A DNA stretch of 64,000 nt. Origin: Penelope pileata. Its lineage: Eukaryota; Chordata; Aves; Galliformes; Cracidae. Position 1 is the stretch's first letter, and each line of letters begins with the position of its first letter. The position numbers and the translations under genes were made by a program. The stretch lies in contig WBMW01005529.1 in assembly GCA_013396635.1 (NCBI GenBank), forward strand, positions 215,508 to 279,507, given 5' to 3'. The notes below the pieces were generated by a model. The model ran no database searches and had not been told where the DNA came from. It was given only the letters and a program-made list of their open reading frames with translations. Shown here piece after piece: positions 40,302-51,715 of the stretch.

Positions 40302-40502
40302 TATAATCCACAATGAGGTGGATTGAGAACCACCTGAATGGGGGAGCTCAGAGGGTTGTGATCAGCAGCACAGGGTCTAGTTGGAGGCCTGTAGCTAGCT
40401 GTGTTCCCCAGGGCTCAATACCAGGTCAGATCTTGTTTAACGTTATCATCAGTGACCTGGATGAAGGGATAGAGTACACTCTCAGCAGTTTTGTTGATGA
40501 TA
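40302..40502 (+). repeat. First copy of an exact 201-bp CR1 duplication
   Basis: By base-by-base reading it is identical to 40601-40801. It encodes the same CR1 palm segment, starting at MRWIENHLNGG and ending at the FVDD catalytic box. An N follows at 40503. Perfect identity inside a decayed CR1 makes an assembly artefact more likely than a true duplication. Confidence 0.95.
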
Positions 40503-40503
40503 N

Positions 40504-40600
40504 TGTCCTCGTAGGGGAGCTACTTATATCAGTAAGTATGGGAAAGCAGTGCATACAGCAAATCTGTTTTCAAGAGAAAAAATAAAAATTAAAAAAAGGA
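40504..40600. other. 97-bp non-CR1 spacer between the duplicated blocks
   Basis: This stretch, from tgtcctcgtaggggagc to an A-rich end (aaaaattaaaaaaagga), does not continue the CR1 sequence. It may be misplaced unique sequence from elsewhere, or a real insertion. Its A-rich end is a plausible place for a failed join. Confidence 0.6.
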
Positions 40601-40801
40601 TATAATCCACAATGAGGTGGATTGAGAACCACCTGAATGGGGGAGCTCAGAGGGTTGTGATCAGCAGCACAGGGTCTAGTTGGAGGCCTGTAGCTAGCTG
40701 TGTTCCCCAGGGCTCAATACCAGGTCAGATCTTGTTTAACGTTATCATCAGTGACCTGGATGAAGGGATAGAGTACACTCTCAGCAGTTTTGTTGATGAT
40801 A
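40601..40801 (+). repeat. Second copy of the exact 201-bp CR1 duplication
   Basis: It is identical to 40302-40502 and is followed by N at 40802. The sequence after the N (40806-40825) repeats the last 20 bases of this block with one mismatch, as expected if two overlapping contigs were placed end to end without merging. Confidence 0.95.
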
Positions 40802-41007
40802 NTCCCAGTAGTTTTGTTGATGATACAAAGCTAGGAGGAGTGGCTGACACACCAGAAGGCTGTGCTGCCATTCAGCAAGGCCTGGACAAGCTGGAGAGTT
40901 GGGTGGAAGGGAACCTGATGAGGTTCAATGAGAGCAAGTGGCTCTCACATCTGGGGAGAAATAATCTCATGCGTCAGTACACATTAGGGGAGGACCTGCT
41001 GAGATGA
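40612..41007 (+). pseudogene. CR1 ORF2 reverse-transcriptase palm remnant
   Basis: The translation contains 'CVPQGSIPGQILFNVIISDLDEG', the PQG motif and palm strand of CR1 reverse transcriptase (shortened here to 'CVPQGSIPGQILF'). It then has 'FVDD' at 40790-40801 and again at 40813-40824, followed by TKLGG. Both catalytic aspartates are kept. The double FVDD comes from the unmerged overlap around the N at 40802 and is not a biological feature. Downstream, 'LESWVEGNLMRFNESK' follows the family pattern, and a small deletion near 40940 then shifts the frame. As a 5'-truncated copy it cannot make a full ORF2. Confidence 0.88.
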
Positions 41008-41661
41008 GCTCTGCAGAGAAGGACCTGGGTGTCCTGGTGGAAAACAGGTTGACCATGAGCCAGCAGCATGCCCTGGTGGCTAAGAAGTCCTATAGTATCC
41101 TGCAGTGCATTAAAAAGAGGATGGCCAGCAGGTTGAGGGAGGCGGTCCTCCCCCTCTAGTCTGCCCTGGTAAACCCACATCTGGATTCCTGTGTCCATTT
41201 CTGGGTTCCCCAGCTGAAGAAAGACACTCCTGGAGAGTGTCCAGTGGAGGACTGCAAAGATGATGAGGGCCTTAGAGCACCTCCCTTATGAGGAAAGGCT
41301 GAGAGACCTGGGACTGTTTAGCCTGGAGAAGACTGAGAGGGGATCTTATGAGCACTTAAAAGTATCTAAAGGGCAGGTGTCAAAAGGATAGGTCCCAACT
41401 CTTTTCAGTGGCTCTCAGCAACAGAACAAGGGGCAACGAGCACAAAATGGAACACAGAAGTTCCATCTGAACATGAGAAAGAATGTTCTTTACTGTGAAA
41501 GCGACATAGCACTGGAACGGGCTCTCCAGAGAGGTAGTGGACTCTCTTTGGAGATATTCAAGACCTACATGGACACTTTCCTGTGCAACCTACTCTGGGG
41601 AACCTGCTTTCGTAGGGGGGTGGGCTAGATGATATCCAGATATCCCTTACAACCCCTAAAT

Positions 41662-42830
41662 GAGATGCACTGACAGTATTTAGGAGTGCTTTAGCAGTTT
41701 TGAAAAGCTTTTTCCTCCCAATAATGTTAGTTTTCCTAGAGTTCAGTCTAGCAGATGAATTTTCAGAGCAAATAGTGATTAGTTTTCATTACGACTTTCT
41801 GACTCTCAGCCTATTTCAACCGAGCCTTTGAAGAAAACTGATAAGAATTCTTTGGCAACAGTACTAAGTGGAGATTTGCCTGATTGATTTGAGATATTTT
41901 AATTGCGAATTGTAGCAGAATTCTTGTTCCTCCTGCACTCTTGGGTGACATTGTCTGTCTCCCAGATACATTTTCTCATTAGTTATGTGATGCATTTACT
42001 CTCTTCTGTTCTGGTGAACTTTATTTGCTGACATTTCCAACTCAACTTTCCAGGAATAGTAAATGTTTGCAGGAGGAGCTGCAAGATGCAAGTCTTCTGT
42101 TCTGGAGCTTGATTTAAAAGTCTGTACTAAATGTATGAGTTGAAATTGAATGTCAATGAGTTTAGCTATTGAACACATTATTTAAAAAACTGCTATAGTT
42201 GTTTTGTTTAGAAGTTAGAAGAGGTTATGCCAGTATGAACTTTCAAGGTTATGAACTTCGATACTAGAAATGTAAGAGCAATTACTTGAACTTCACTTGA
42301 ATTACTCAAAAGGAGTATAAGGAGCTAATGTCTACCAATCCCTTTCCCAAAACAACAATAACAAAAAAAACACTCCAGAATTCTGTTTCCTTGATAGCCA
42401 AACTCATAATGCATAAATAATGCACCCGGATGTTAGAGGAAGGCATGGTTTAACTTTAGCAGTTGCAATATTAAATATAAGAACCAATAAATGTAATATT
42501 GTTATTGCTAAACTTCATCTTCATACAAGTCACTAGATGTTTATAGAACTACAACAAGTATGTTAGTTTGTACGAGACCACTCCATAAATTCCTCAGGAA
42601 AAGAAATAAATAGCAATAGCATGCAGAGTTCTTGCAAACTGAGCAGAAAAAATATTGCACAAAAGACAGAAAGCAAAGGTAGAATAGAGTGAGAATTGTT
42701 CAAATTCTAACTTGATATTCCACTGTCATGCAAACAAAGGAGCAAGATGACTTCAGATAGGTATCTAGCAATCCCAGATAAAGTATTTGATAGTTTAACG
42801 AACATAAACAGGAGTAACAAAAAGCTTTTG
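41662..42830. other. Unique AT-rich DNA, no gene seen
   Basis: No exon or repeat family is recognisable. The minus frame 41996-42178 is short and without a domain. Confidence 0.6.
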
Positions 42831-42892
42831 ACTCACATAACAATGATTCCTCCCCAACAAAGATGAAGACACTCTACCCAAAGAGCAGCCAG

Positions 42893-42915
42893 ACCCCCCC
42901 CACCCCCCTCCCCAC
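42893..42915. repeat. C-rich low-complexity tract
   Basis: Runs of C are broken only by a and t (accccccccc, acccccctcccc). It opens the GC-rich module that follows and can form G-rich structures on the minus strand. Confidence 0.85.
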
Positions 42916-42929
42916 AAGAGAAACACATT

Positions 42930-43045
42930 ACCCTCTGTGGCTGGCTCTTAAATAAGCCCAGGGCAGCCTCAGCCTGGGTCCACCCCCTTCTGATCACGTG
43001 GGAGCACAGGTGCAAACAATTTGCTTGTGCTCCCTCAGCCAGCTA
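42930..43045. promoter_or_regulatory. GC-rich module with nested inverted repeats and E-boxes
   Basis: Several features cluster in about 105 bases. Outer inverted repeats gctggct (42940-42946) and agccagc (43037-43043) bracket the module. An inner pair cccagg/cctggg occupies 42957-42962 and 42973-42978. A perfect CACGTG E-box lies at 42995-43000 and a CAGGTG at 43007-43012. A strong hairpin follows, gggagcaca (43000-43008) with tgtgctccc (43026-43034), extended by gcaaa/tttgc. A TATA-like cttaaataag sits at about 42947-42956. I infer a possible enhancer or an unrecognised repeat fragment; no family was recognised and function is untested. Confidence 0.3.
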
Positions 43046-44276
43046 TCATTCAGGCCATGACCTAGTGTTTCCCTTACATCCTGGGAAAAAATGAATTTGA
43101 GTTTTTCTAATATAACAGAACAAACAGTAATTTTTCATAAGAAATGATTTGCACTTTTAAATCTGGATGTATTTGTTATTCACCAGGTTGCTGCCCTGTA
43201 CCTAACTGTAAAATGTATGAATCCTCTTTGCACAATTGCATATGGTTAGTTATGTAAGTATATTATTCAGCTTTCATCTTGCATGTGTTTGAAATTGATC
43301 TGTATTTCCTTTAACAGCTCATGTGAATTGGACTAGTGAAGCAACTCCTACTCTTTTTTCTTCAAAGAGGTGCGATAATAACCCCATATTTATGTAGCGC
43401 TTTCAATTCTTATGCATTTTACAAACTGATAATTTCAAGACGTCTTGAACTTAAATTCAATCGCATCAGCATTTTTCCCTTAATTTATTATTATATTATG
43501 CATTTTCAGATGAATTACAGAATTTCACAGTAAGAACACCATATAAAAATTTATGCGAGGAACAGAAATCAAACCAATGGGTGTTCTTATTAAAGTGAGA
43601 GAAGGGAGTTGATATAGGCATAATATATCTCTGTCTTCTGGAATTTGACCAAGATAAAAGGATTAACCATCTTCCTTGACTAGAGGTGCCAAGGGAACTT
43701 TAGCAAGGAGGCACATCTGGCAAACAGGCAGCATGGAAGCCAAATAATACCATCCTTCATCAACTCTTAAAATTCCACAGACCTGAAGAGTGTGGCTGGA
43801 AGAGTTCTAAGGAGTGATATTTCACTGTTCAGCAATAGAATGACTGGAATTATGAGGCCAGAGATAAATCATGTTGATGGTCTTATTGAAACAGCCATGC
43901 CTGGAAGGGAGGTGTAGTCTCTTCCCCAAACACAAAGAAAGCAAGCTGATGCAAGAAGCAAAACTCTTTTGCTCTGGGGAGACTTAAATCTGCCTTTGAA
44001 CAGTGACTCTTCTAATGAGGGGAACATGCTTTAATTATGAAAGAAGAATTTTCAGGGTAGATGATACAAATGCATCTTTTTCGCATTTAAATGCATGTAC
44101 AGCTTACTCCAGTTAAGAAAATCTCAATGTCGAATTTACATACACAAGAATGGACCATAAGTATAGCTGAACTCATTTTCATAACTTTTCTCAGTTTCAA
44201 GAAAATCAAACAATTTTCCACTCTAAATGTCAGTTAGTATCTGCTTCATCTCTCTGATTAAACTATGCTTTAGTTT

Positions 44277-44331
44277 AAAAAGGAAAAAGAATAAAAGAAA
44301 AAGAATAAAAGGGAAAAAAAAAGAAAAAAAG
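44277..44331. repeat. Purine tract with a 14-bp tandem duplication
   Basis: The plus strand here is nearly all A and G. The 14-mer aaaaagaataaaag occurs twice in tandem (44284-44297 and 44298-44311). The second half resembles the reverse complement of the pyrimidine tract at 44422-44458. Confidence 0.85.
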
Positions 44332-44421
44332 TCATACTAAGCATTTTGGGAGTAGGATTTAATCATCAAGGGAAAAAGAGTTTAAGTCCCATGTGATTTT
44401 CAGGTTTAAATTTCATAAAGG

Positions 44422-44458
44422 CTTCTTTTTTTTCTTTTTTTTCCCCTTTTTCTTTTTT
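44422..44458. repeat. Pyrimidine tract, inverted partner of 44298-44331
   Basis: The run is all C and T (cttcttttttttc..., ttcccctttttc). Its reverse complement aligns with the purine tract about 90 bases upstream, including the central g-run, giving an imperfect inverted repeat with arms near 35 bases. Confidence 0.8.
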
Positions 44459-46504
44459 AATATGCTTTAGACTTCTGTGAAAGGTCACCACATAGAGATA
44501 AAAGAATGGATGAAATAAAAAGCAATAAGACAAAACAATAAAACTGTCATTGTTTTCTTGACCTTTTTCAAATGCATTCATCATAGATTATATGGTATAT
44601 CTTGTTAAAGCTTTGAAGCTAATGTTGCTGCAATTGGAAGGATCTCTAGCATCCACTTAACCAACGGTCCTTTCTGGCAAGGTTAGATCGTAAGAAGCCT
44701 TTTTCTGAATCGAAACCATAAGTAAACACTGACTTGAGACAGAGATTGTTTACTTTTTATTTTTCACTATCTGTAGAATGAACACAAGTAGGGTTAACAC
44801 AGGGTAAGACAATTTCTGTGCTGCTGCTACTTAATTTTGTGTAAAGTTATCATGATAACATGCAAAAAAATACGTGGTATATTTCTTAACAGTGAGAAGA
44901 ATTGACAGAAAACAAGAAAGTATCTTCCTTTTTGAAGAAGATAGCCTTCCATTAGCTTCACAAATACAGCCAGTGGAATACAAGAACATTACAACAGGGT
45001 GTTTCTTTAAGTTAGAGATGTTTAAAAATATTAGTAGCATCACTGCAACTTGCTTCTAAACAAAAACATTTATCTCACTGTCCTGTAAAAGGGAACTGCA
45101 ACAAGAAGCATATGTTCTTTTTGTTTTGTTTTCCCAGAGCTAGTTAATCCTGCTCAGTAATCGTACTTTGATTAAATATGAATTTTGTTCTGAGATCTTA
45201 TCAAACCCCAGTTTTGTTAGTGTTCCCCGTTCATGTGTCTTGTCTTTTAAATAGAAAAAGCATTTACTCATTGTACATGAGATGTATTTTTAGAATTTAA
45301 AATCTGATGTCAGGCACAAATTCAGAATGATGAACCAATTGCTACATATAGAGGAGCTTTTGAGGGCATCTAGAAGAAAAGAGATGTTATTTTTCTAACT
45401 TGTACAGAGCTGAAAAATCATATTTTATACATCTGATAGAATTATGTTTATCTGCTAATGAAAGAACACAAAATCTGTACTCTCTATCTTCCTCTAAATT
45501 ATTTGGTTTAATATTGTAAATTCTTTATTATAAATGAAAATTATTTGCTACTTTTTACACTTATAAAAAAGAAGCCTCAATTTGAATACTTCTCTTGCAG
45601 ACTAACATTTTTCCAAGCTAACTGAGTGGAAATGTGTTTGGAAGAGCTTAACTTCATAGTGTGATAAAAACTATAGGAAATCACTCTGGAATGTGAAAAT
45701 TTCAAAGATGTACATTTCAGTATGCAGCTCCTACTTTTGGCCTATGCTGAATGTTTTTAAGGCTGCAAATGAAAATTAGGAATTTGCCAGGAGTTGCAGA
45801 GGAAGGAAGGATTTTGATAAGAGTATCTTTTGCACTCTGGAGATCTTCATCAGATTCTATTCTTAATTAAACTCACGTAATTCTTCTTGTTGTATTTCCT
45901 CCATTGGCATTTTATGATGTCACTTAAGCACTTTAAACATCACACATCTACAAGGACCCCTAAGAATACACCTATTAATTCAAATTATACTCACATCACA
46001 TGCTCATTGCCTTTTTTAGTGAGATAGGAATTTCACTCATAATCTCTTTCCCATTAGTAGTCCTGCCTACCCTCTAATTGACACTTTCAATATGATTTAA
46101 GCTGCTAAGATTCGACATCTTGCAGAATCTTTTTGTACAGTATTTATGTGGGCCATAGAGAAAGACAGTTAGCAAAGAGAGATTTCCACTGTTTAAGAAA
46201 TTTATTTTTCCAAGAAATAATCTTCACATTGCTTTGCAAAGGTGTCTAAATCTCTGAATTAGCTAGAGTGAAAGCCTAGATGATTACCATAGATGATTTT
46301 GATAGAAGAGCTTGAGGAAATCAATGTCATATGTGTATCTGTGTTACTGACTGATACTTTCTAACAGTGAAAAGGACACAGAAATAGTCAAGAAACATGA
46401 CACTAAACTTGGCATCTGCTCTTAACACATAATCTGCAGTGCAACACTGATCAAGCTGGCTGACCTACTGGAATGCTCTGCCTGATCAGCAAAGTTTCTG
46501 ACAG

Positions 46505-47048
46505 CATGTTGCTCTAAAAACAATGCCTCCTATTTATTTCCATGGAAACTACAGCAGATACAAAGAGCACAGTAACACTAGTTACTATCTGTCAACACTA
46601 TCTAGTTGATAGATCAAATTCTCAGCTTCAAAGCACTCTTTTTCAACACAGTCACCACCATCAGCTATGCGTTTTCACCAACAGTAAACAAGAGCCTGCA
46701 TGCTACATTCATAAAAATCTGCACCAGAGAAGGTGAACACTGTCACTGCCACCGCTGTTGAAATGCACCACCCACCACCTCCATGTGCTCACATCCACTG
46801 TTTGGTCTCCAGAAACATTCAGCAAATGTCTGTGGATGTCAGCGGGTGCAATTTTTTTCATCATCTGCACTTCTATGTCAGATGCTATTAAGTCAGAGTG
46901 CCCCTGTAGTGTTGTCTGTCACACAGCAATGAAAGTCAGTGGACTATTGGCAAGAAGGTTCAACATCTACTGCCATACCACCATTATCCACCTCTGAGAT
47001 CATGAGCCAACATAATAAAATAGTAAGCATTACTTTCGGATCAACCCT
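46505..47048 (+). mobile_element. Non-autonomous mariner-like element, copy 1
   Basis: The element reads from an aatgcctcc motif (ending 46530) to gcattactttcgga (47027-47040). The 3' end is the reverse complement of the gaaagtaatgc sequence seen at the 5' end of copy 2, so the pair defines terminal inverted repeats. The body is shared with copy 2 (51716-52112) over blocks such as 'cctcctatttatttccatgg', 'ctgtggatgtcagc' and 'caacataataaaata'. There is no transposase frame, so it is a MITE-like deletion derivative. The terminal sequence recalls the chicken Galluhop/Mariner1_GG group by memory. Flanking TA dinucleotides are no longer clear, which fits an old insertion. The boundary is uncertain by about 8 bases at each end. 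Confidence 0.7.
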
Positions 47049-47636
47049 TGTACTTTCCAAGACAAAGGGGACCTGAAGCTGGAGGGAAACCACGGTGTAT
47101 TCCCACACTGTAAGTGATTTGAAATAATGAGGCAATAGTGGTCAACCTTTCTGGCTTGGGAATCAAACATGTCTGATGTCTGGCAATCATTAGAAGAAAC
47201 TTTTAGTGTGATGTATCCAGCTGTCTCTGAATACAAATCAGTAGCAACTCCACAAATCTATGAAGCGTTTTGATTGTAATATTCCCTACATTTCTTTTAC
47301 TCTTTTATGAAGAAGAAAATATCATCAGAGATAAATGGGGTTTTATGAATCAACTACAGATCAGAGGGTTCTGCCAGATAAGTTAATTAAAAAATTTATT
47401 GTTTTATATGTTCTGTATTGCAATGAGGATTTAGAGTGATTCCATCTAAGGAAATACCACCTGCATTTTTCATTACTTCCCCTACCTCTATTTCTAGCTG
47501 TCACATTAGAAGATGAAGGATGGATTGCTCATTCAAACCGGTCTCTCCCATAGTATTTCTATACAAATTACAAAAACATTTTATAAATGTCTGCTCCTTC
47601 TCCTGTCAAGAGCAGACTTGATGCTGTATAATGTCA

Positions 47637-47668
47637 TTTGTTTGTTTGTTTGTTTCTTTGCTTGTTTA
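47637..47668. repeat. (TTTG)n microsatellite
   Basis: Four clean tttg units are followed by three imperfect ones. Confidence 0.88.
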
Positions 47669-49152
47669 TTCTACTGCTTGTGGATGTCAGAGTCCCATGC
47701 TAATGCAGGATCACTGTACATGTCAAAAATCAGGTTTTGTAAAATATATTGATGTGCTTTGGAACTGGATTAGCCAGAAAGTAGTGATTTGAAACAGTTT
47801 GATTCCCTGACAGCCACCAGTCATGGAATTTTAGTTTAATAACGTAACTCTTTTATCTGATTCTCTTCAAACATGAAATAATCCAGCTTTTCTGTGTAGA
47901 GATTCATTAAGTTAGTTATCTATGATTTCTTATCAGGCACAGAAATATGAATACATAATATTGCTAAGTGGTTCTGGTGTAAAAAAACTGTAAGTAACCA
48001 GTCTGGTACAAAAGAAATACATTTATTACATTTTGTTCATTGTGTTTAGCTCCCTGCTAGTCTTGGCTGTATTTCACAGAGGGAAGCATGTGAAATCATA
48101 TAGCTGAAATAAATCTCCAGAAAATTAGTTGCCATCTGATTTTTTTGATCATAGTCTTTCTCTTCTTCAGGTAAATCTTTGTCAGCTATATCAAGTTCAT
48201 TAAATCAAATTGAGATATTCATTACAAAGACAAAATCTTAGCTATGGTTACTGTAAACTATTCAGCAGCTGGACACCATTTCCATTTTCATATTCAATTT
48301 GGGGGGAAGAGTTGTTGGATCTTTTACTGCTTTCCAGTCTGAGCTGCAATGTTCAACAACCTGCTGTAATAAGTATCAAATGTCTTTTCTAACAGAATGT
48401 ACCTCACCATAATGAACTTCGTATAAATAAACAGCAGGTAGCTAAAACACAATCTGGTATTTAGCTGGTTTTGCTACTTTGTGTTCCAACCTCACTTCTG
48501 ACTTCATAACATCTCATCAGTTCAGAATAAAGTGCACAGGATTCCCAGTTCTTTGTCTGATTCTCCCATACTTGAATTTGAAAACTCCAGGCTCTTCTGT
48601 CCACTTTTCTAACCACCATTTCTCTCTGGTGAAGCTGCATTAGTATCAGTCAATACTCCAACTTTGGAAAATAAAGCTCTCTTGTTTACAGTGCACTGGA
48701 TTAGAGAAATAAGAGAACCCTCAGAATTCAAAGCAGCATGTTACTCACTGTCAAAAAGAAGCAATACTCAACTTATTTTATAAACGACTTGCACAAATGA
48801 GAGCCATTGGTCAAAACTGAGGCAATCGCAGTAGCAGAACTGAAATATATTTGACACTGCTACAAAAAATGATAGAATATAAAAAAGTAGGTTTATTACA
48901 GAAGTCATGCCATTTGAGTTTGTCAGGAGGTAAGGTAAGGGCTCTGTGAAAAATAGGTATGTTTCTCTTATGTTAGAGTGTTACTCTGTTCTGAAAAATG
49001 AGGATTTGCATGATGTGCTCAGAGGTCAGGTACTTGACTGTAAAGGTTAATAGTCTTAGTATGACTATTGTCATATAACAAAGGCAAAGATTTGTGTTTG
49101 ATGACCCTGCCAAAATGTGCACAGATTTGCCACTTGTTTTTATTTGAATTGG

Positions 49153-49153
49153 N
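49153..49153. other. Single ambiguous base
   Basis: An isolated N lies in otherwise ordinary unique sequence, with no repeat or duplication around it. Confidence 0.95.
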
Positions 49154-51715
49154 GTCAGATTCTGGATATATGAAGCATTCCATCAGGCAGAGCCAGCAAT
49201 AAAGATCTTTTAAGGGATTTAATAACAGCAAAGTAAGCTTCAAACTCTTGTAAGACTGCTTCTAATGGTATAGAGTAGGCACACAGAGGAAATCAGACTT
49301 TTACACAAATGTGTCTGAGATCACCGCAGTAGAGAATATAGGTATTCTTTCTCAGGCTTAAAGTTCCTGAAGGAGCCATTTTCCTTAAGAGATTAAATCT
49401 GTAAATTCAGAAGCAGAGTCAGAGGCCAGTTGCTCAAGAACAAGATTTAAATGATTAATGACGGTAAAGGATTTGGTAGTGTGTTCAGAAAGACACAGCA
49501 CAACAATGCACATGTTCTTCTTCATGTGTCTTTCAATTTTGCCTGACTTGATGAATTTTATTTAATTGAGTTACCACCATAACACAGGGAGGAAGGGTAA
49601 GCAATTTGTTCATCACAGCCACATGGGTGCTGGCCCTATTTTTCATCAGTACATCTTTTGGTACTTAAGAGACTTACTCTGCACATACAATATGAAAACC
49701 TGATTGTTTGACATTTTGATATATTCTCAGTACAAGTGTCTTCCAGAGCCTGTAGGTTGAGCCATAATATCAAGTCACACAATTTGCAATATCCCATGGG
49801 CTGGAAGATACAATATTTGGAAGTACCCAGGGATAAAAGACATTTGCCAGCTGCCTTGTTGCCACTGGCAAAACCGTAACAAAATCATTCTTTAATTGAA
49901 GTAGTGGTGAGATTGAACAGCGTGGAACTGTTACATGCAAAGATACAACTTATCCCCAGCTGAGATCCCTCCTGGGGCTTTGCAGTAGCAACCACCCTAC
50001 ATTCCACTAAACACTGCGCCAGGTTGCCCTGTGGTACTCCCACTCACATTTCCAAACACTGTGATACTACAGACAAGAAAAGGAGCTGGTGTGCAAATGG
50101 CAGCAGATTATTAAACCTGACTTCATGAAAAGGATTGCAACACTGAAATTTCCAGAATGATGACAATTTCTTCCAGGTGTTGTATGTAATTAGATATCAG
50201 GAACCTATTGGAACAATAATCTTTGTGTAAACAAGACAATGATTTGTATTTTCCTAATGATTGCTAATTAAGTTTCTGCTGTTATGAAAGGAGGAAGAAT
50301 GACACCTTGAGGTGTACAACTTACTAGAGTCTTTGGATTGGTAAATTTGAGGACAACAGTAAATGATAACAAAATGTGTTGCTATGTTTTTAGTTGCAAA
50401 TTCTTTAGCTGAACTACATTATGAATTTATGCTATGTCCTCTTTTAGTCTCAGTTTTGTAATACAATCATTCATGAATTAGAAATGAATAAAAGGAATGG
50501 CTGGTTTGAGGTCATTTTGGGGGTATTTTTTTGGAGAGTGAAGAAGTTTTCTGTTTTGGAAGTCAGCAATGAGGGAATGTAGTGAATCTCACTGCATTCA
50601 AGATTAATATTGTTATCTTAACTTCTATAGCTGCAAGCAGGCTGACCTGTTCGTCAGCTGAAACCAGAAACTAATTTAATTGATAGCCATGAATCTTTAC
50701 CTATTTTGACTTCCTATTAAAATGGAGTGTTAGTTAGAGTGAGCATTATAAAAGTGAACTGTTTGGTGAAGCATCCCTATTTTAGCTGACTGTTGCAAAC
50801 TTAATAAAATAGTAAAGTTCAGGCTCCTTCTCCCAAACTATAAACTCAGCTAAAAATATAGAAAATGTAAAACAGAAGAAAACATGAAGAGAAATTTTGA
50901 AAGCCAACTTTCTAAAAGAGGTGCTCAGAAGTGAATGATCACATATATAAAGAACCACTGGAACACACAGTAATCTATCTTTGATGGGACTGGTACATCT
51001 AGGATGCTGCTTGAAGTAGTGTCAACTTAGATAAGATTTTTCAGGCCCTAGTTGAGCTGAATACTTACAAGAGTTCAACGTAACAAATACACATGGATAG
51101 AAAAGAAATTTCAGCATGACAGTATTTCAAGCTCATATGGTTTCTTAGCTTGCTGTGGTAACAGCTAGGAATGTCATTTGCCTCGTTTACCAGGTACAGA
51201 TAATAGTTGCAAGCTTAGCTGACTCAGCTATTTGTTACTTGTCACATCCTTCAAAACAGAGAATAAAACAAAGTAAGGTTCTTAGACACCATTGCTGTGA
51301 AGGAAGTGTAAATGCTGATGCAGAGTATCAGTCAGATCACCAAACATAAAGTCATCAAGCACATTTTTATTCTGTCAGTTGCAGAATTGTTAACAAGAGT
51401 AATGGTCTCTGGTCTTCGTGTGCTACACATTCTCAGTGCAGTTTAGCACTGACTATGCTGATCTACAATGTGAAGAATCAGAAAGGTGCTGCAGTATGGA
51501 GAACATGCAGTGCATGTGGACGTACCCTGTCCCATTCTGTAATTCAAAAGAAGTGGTGAAGAGAGACATCCCTATTCAGTTTCATGTGTATTGGCCTATG
51601 TAGGAACATTCTTTTTAACAAAAAGTAGATCTATATCAGCCCACATCCTCACTACTCATGGAAAGATTAAGAAAAGTGACAAGATGCAATGACAAAGCAG
51701 ATTTAGAGATCTACA

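Larger units (their letters stand above)
40302..41661 (+). mobile_element. CR1 LINE, 5'-truncated, plus strand, with duplicated block
   Basis: This plus-strand CR1 copy covers the reverse-transcriptase palm, the ORF2 C-terminus and the 3' UTR. It ends near 'gtgggctagatgatatccag' and 'cccttacaacccct', a decayed CR1 3' end without clear terminal octamers. The first 201 bases (40302-40502) are repeated exactly at 40601-40801, with 97 unrelated bases and single Ns between. After 40802 the element continues normally. Frameshifts and stops split the ORF: the frame from 40612 ends at 41007, and the 'MSQQHALVAKK' and 'RLRDLGLFSLEK' segments follow in other frames. Confidence 0.92.
43060..46504. other. 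Unique AT-rich DNA, no gene seen
   Basis: Apart from the purine/pyrimidine pair at 44277-44458 there is no recognisable element. Overlapping opposite-strand frames at 44831-45043 and 44874-45059 are typical of chance ORFs. Confidence 0.6.
47041..51715. other. Unique AT-rich DNA, no gene seen
   Basis: It holds a (TTTG)n run (47637-47668) and a single N at 49153. The frames at 47030-47236 and 46944-47135 run into the mariner-like element and are not genes. No exon or RNA gene is recognisable. Confidence 0.6.

Noticed and set aside
40313..40585. A 90-codon frame that could be read as a host gene with a reverse-transcriptase motif
   Set aside because: It is the CR1 palm segment in the duplicated block, with an N in the catalytic box and unrelated sequence after it.
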